DNA of 6,293 nt, from the NCBI GenBank assembly GCA_023133395.1, contig JAGLWO010000210.1:1-6293 (forward strand), read 5' to 3'. This document shows, one piece after another, positions 6,159 to 6,293 of the stretch (position 1 is the first letter of the stretch; each line of letters starts with the position of its first letter). The stretch is from Candidatus Cloacimonadota bacterium (GTDB lineage: Bacteria; Cloacimonadota; Cloacimonadia; Cloacimonadales; TCS61). The notes under the pieces are model-generated. The model was not told the DNA's origin. It worked only from the letters and a program-made list of their open reading frames with translations, and did not search any database. The translations under genes were made by a program, and so were the position numbers.

Positions 6159-6171
6159 AAAATTCTTGACG
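6159..6171 (+). promoter_or_regulatory. Probable -35 element of tRNA-Ala (AAAATTCTTGACG)
   Basis: This 13-mer is identical to the one before tRNA-Pro and also ends exactly 33 nt before the mature tRNA 5' end. A -10 at 17-nt spacing reads ATTTTC, far from consensus. The motif points away from bamA, so bamA and tRNA-Ala have divergent promoters in a gap of about 150 bases. Confidence 0.5.
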
Positions 6172-6204
6172 ATAGAAAGGCAATCTCAATTTTCGAATCT
6201 GGTG

Positions 6205-6280
6205 GGGGCATTAGCTCAGCTGGGAGAGCGCATGACTGGCAGTCATGAGGTCAGCGGTTCGAACCCGCTATGCTCCACCA
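6205..6280 (+). tRNA. tRNA-Ala (anticodon GGC)
   Basis: The 76-nt gene has an acceptor stem GGGGCAT/ATGCTCC containing the G3-U70 wobble that marks alanine tRNAs. The D arm is GCTC...GAGC, the anticodon stem is CATGA/TCATG with loop CTGGCAG (anticodon GGC at 6238-6240), and the T arm is AGCGG-TTCGAAC-CCGCT. The discriminator is A and CCA is encoded (6278-6280). It reads GCC and GCU codons. It is not part of an rRNA operon as far as the window shows. A T6 run follows but no hairpin is visible before the window ends. Confidence 0.97.
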
Positions 6281-6293
6281 GTTTTTTATAGCC

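Noticed and set aside
6204..6280. tRNA attachment site for an integrated element
   Set aside because: No integrase gene and no second copy of a tRNA 3' end is present in the window.
6281..6293. Terminator after tRNA-Ala
   Set aside because: There is a T6 run but no hairpin other than the tRNA itself, and the window ends too soon to judge.

Overview
This window is ordinary chromosomal housekeeping DNA from a low-GC (about one third G+C by eye) diderm bacterium. An outer-membrane assembly factor (BamA) shows there is an outer membrane. The Lys/Ile/Asn-rich proteins, clear AGGAG-type ribosome sites on several genes, the single-pass divergent polysaccharide deacetylase and the order deacetylase-uppP-holA-era would fit a candidate phylum of the FCB group such as Cloacimonadota. 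That placement is inference, not something the sequence proves. There are no IS elements, CRISPR repeats, phage genes or toxin-antitoxin genes.

Layout, reading the minus strand from right to left: bamA (6053-3834) stands alone, with none of the usual skp/lpx genes behind it. It is followed by tRNA-Pro(UGG) and tRNA-Val(UAC), and a very good intrinsic terminator sits 5 nt after the tRNA-Val CCA end. A roughly 270-base non-coding stretch then leads into a tightly packed operon: membrane-anchored divergent polysaccharide deacetylase, uppP (undecaprenyl-diphosphatase), holA (DNA polymerase III delta) and era (GTPase, cut by the left window edge). The gaps in this operon are 6, 1 and 9 nt. On the plus strand at the right edge is a tRNA-Ala(GGC) divergent from bamA.

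The genes serve general growth: outer-membrane protein insertion (BamA), cell-wall carrier recycling (UppP), probable periplasmic glycan processing (deacetylase), clamp loading at the replication fork (HolA), 30S ribosome maturation (Era) and translation (three tRNAs, all with encoded CCA). I do not see an undescribed system. The observations most worth checking are regulatory. An identical 13-mer ending in TTGACG lies exactly 33 nt upstream of both tRNA-Pro and tRNA-Ala, and its TTCTTGAC core recurs upstream of the deacetylase operon. Dyads lie around the tRNA-Val promoter and in the long spacer. An A9 run in holA could allow slippage, and era has a TTG start in frame with the holA stop codon.
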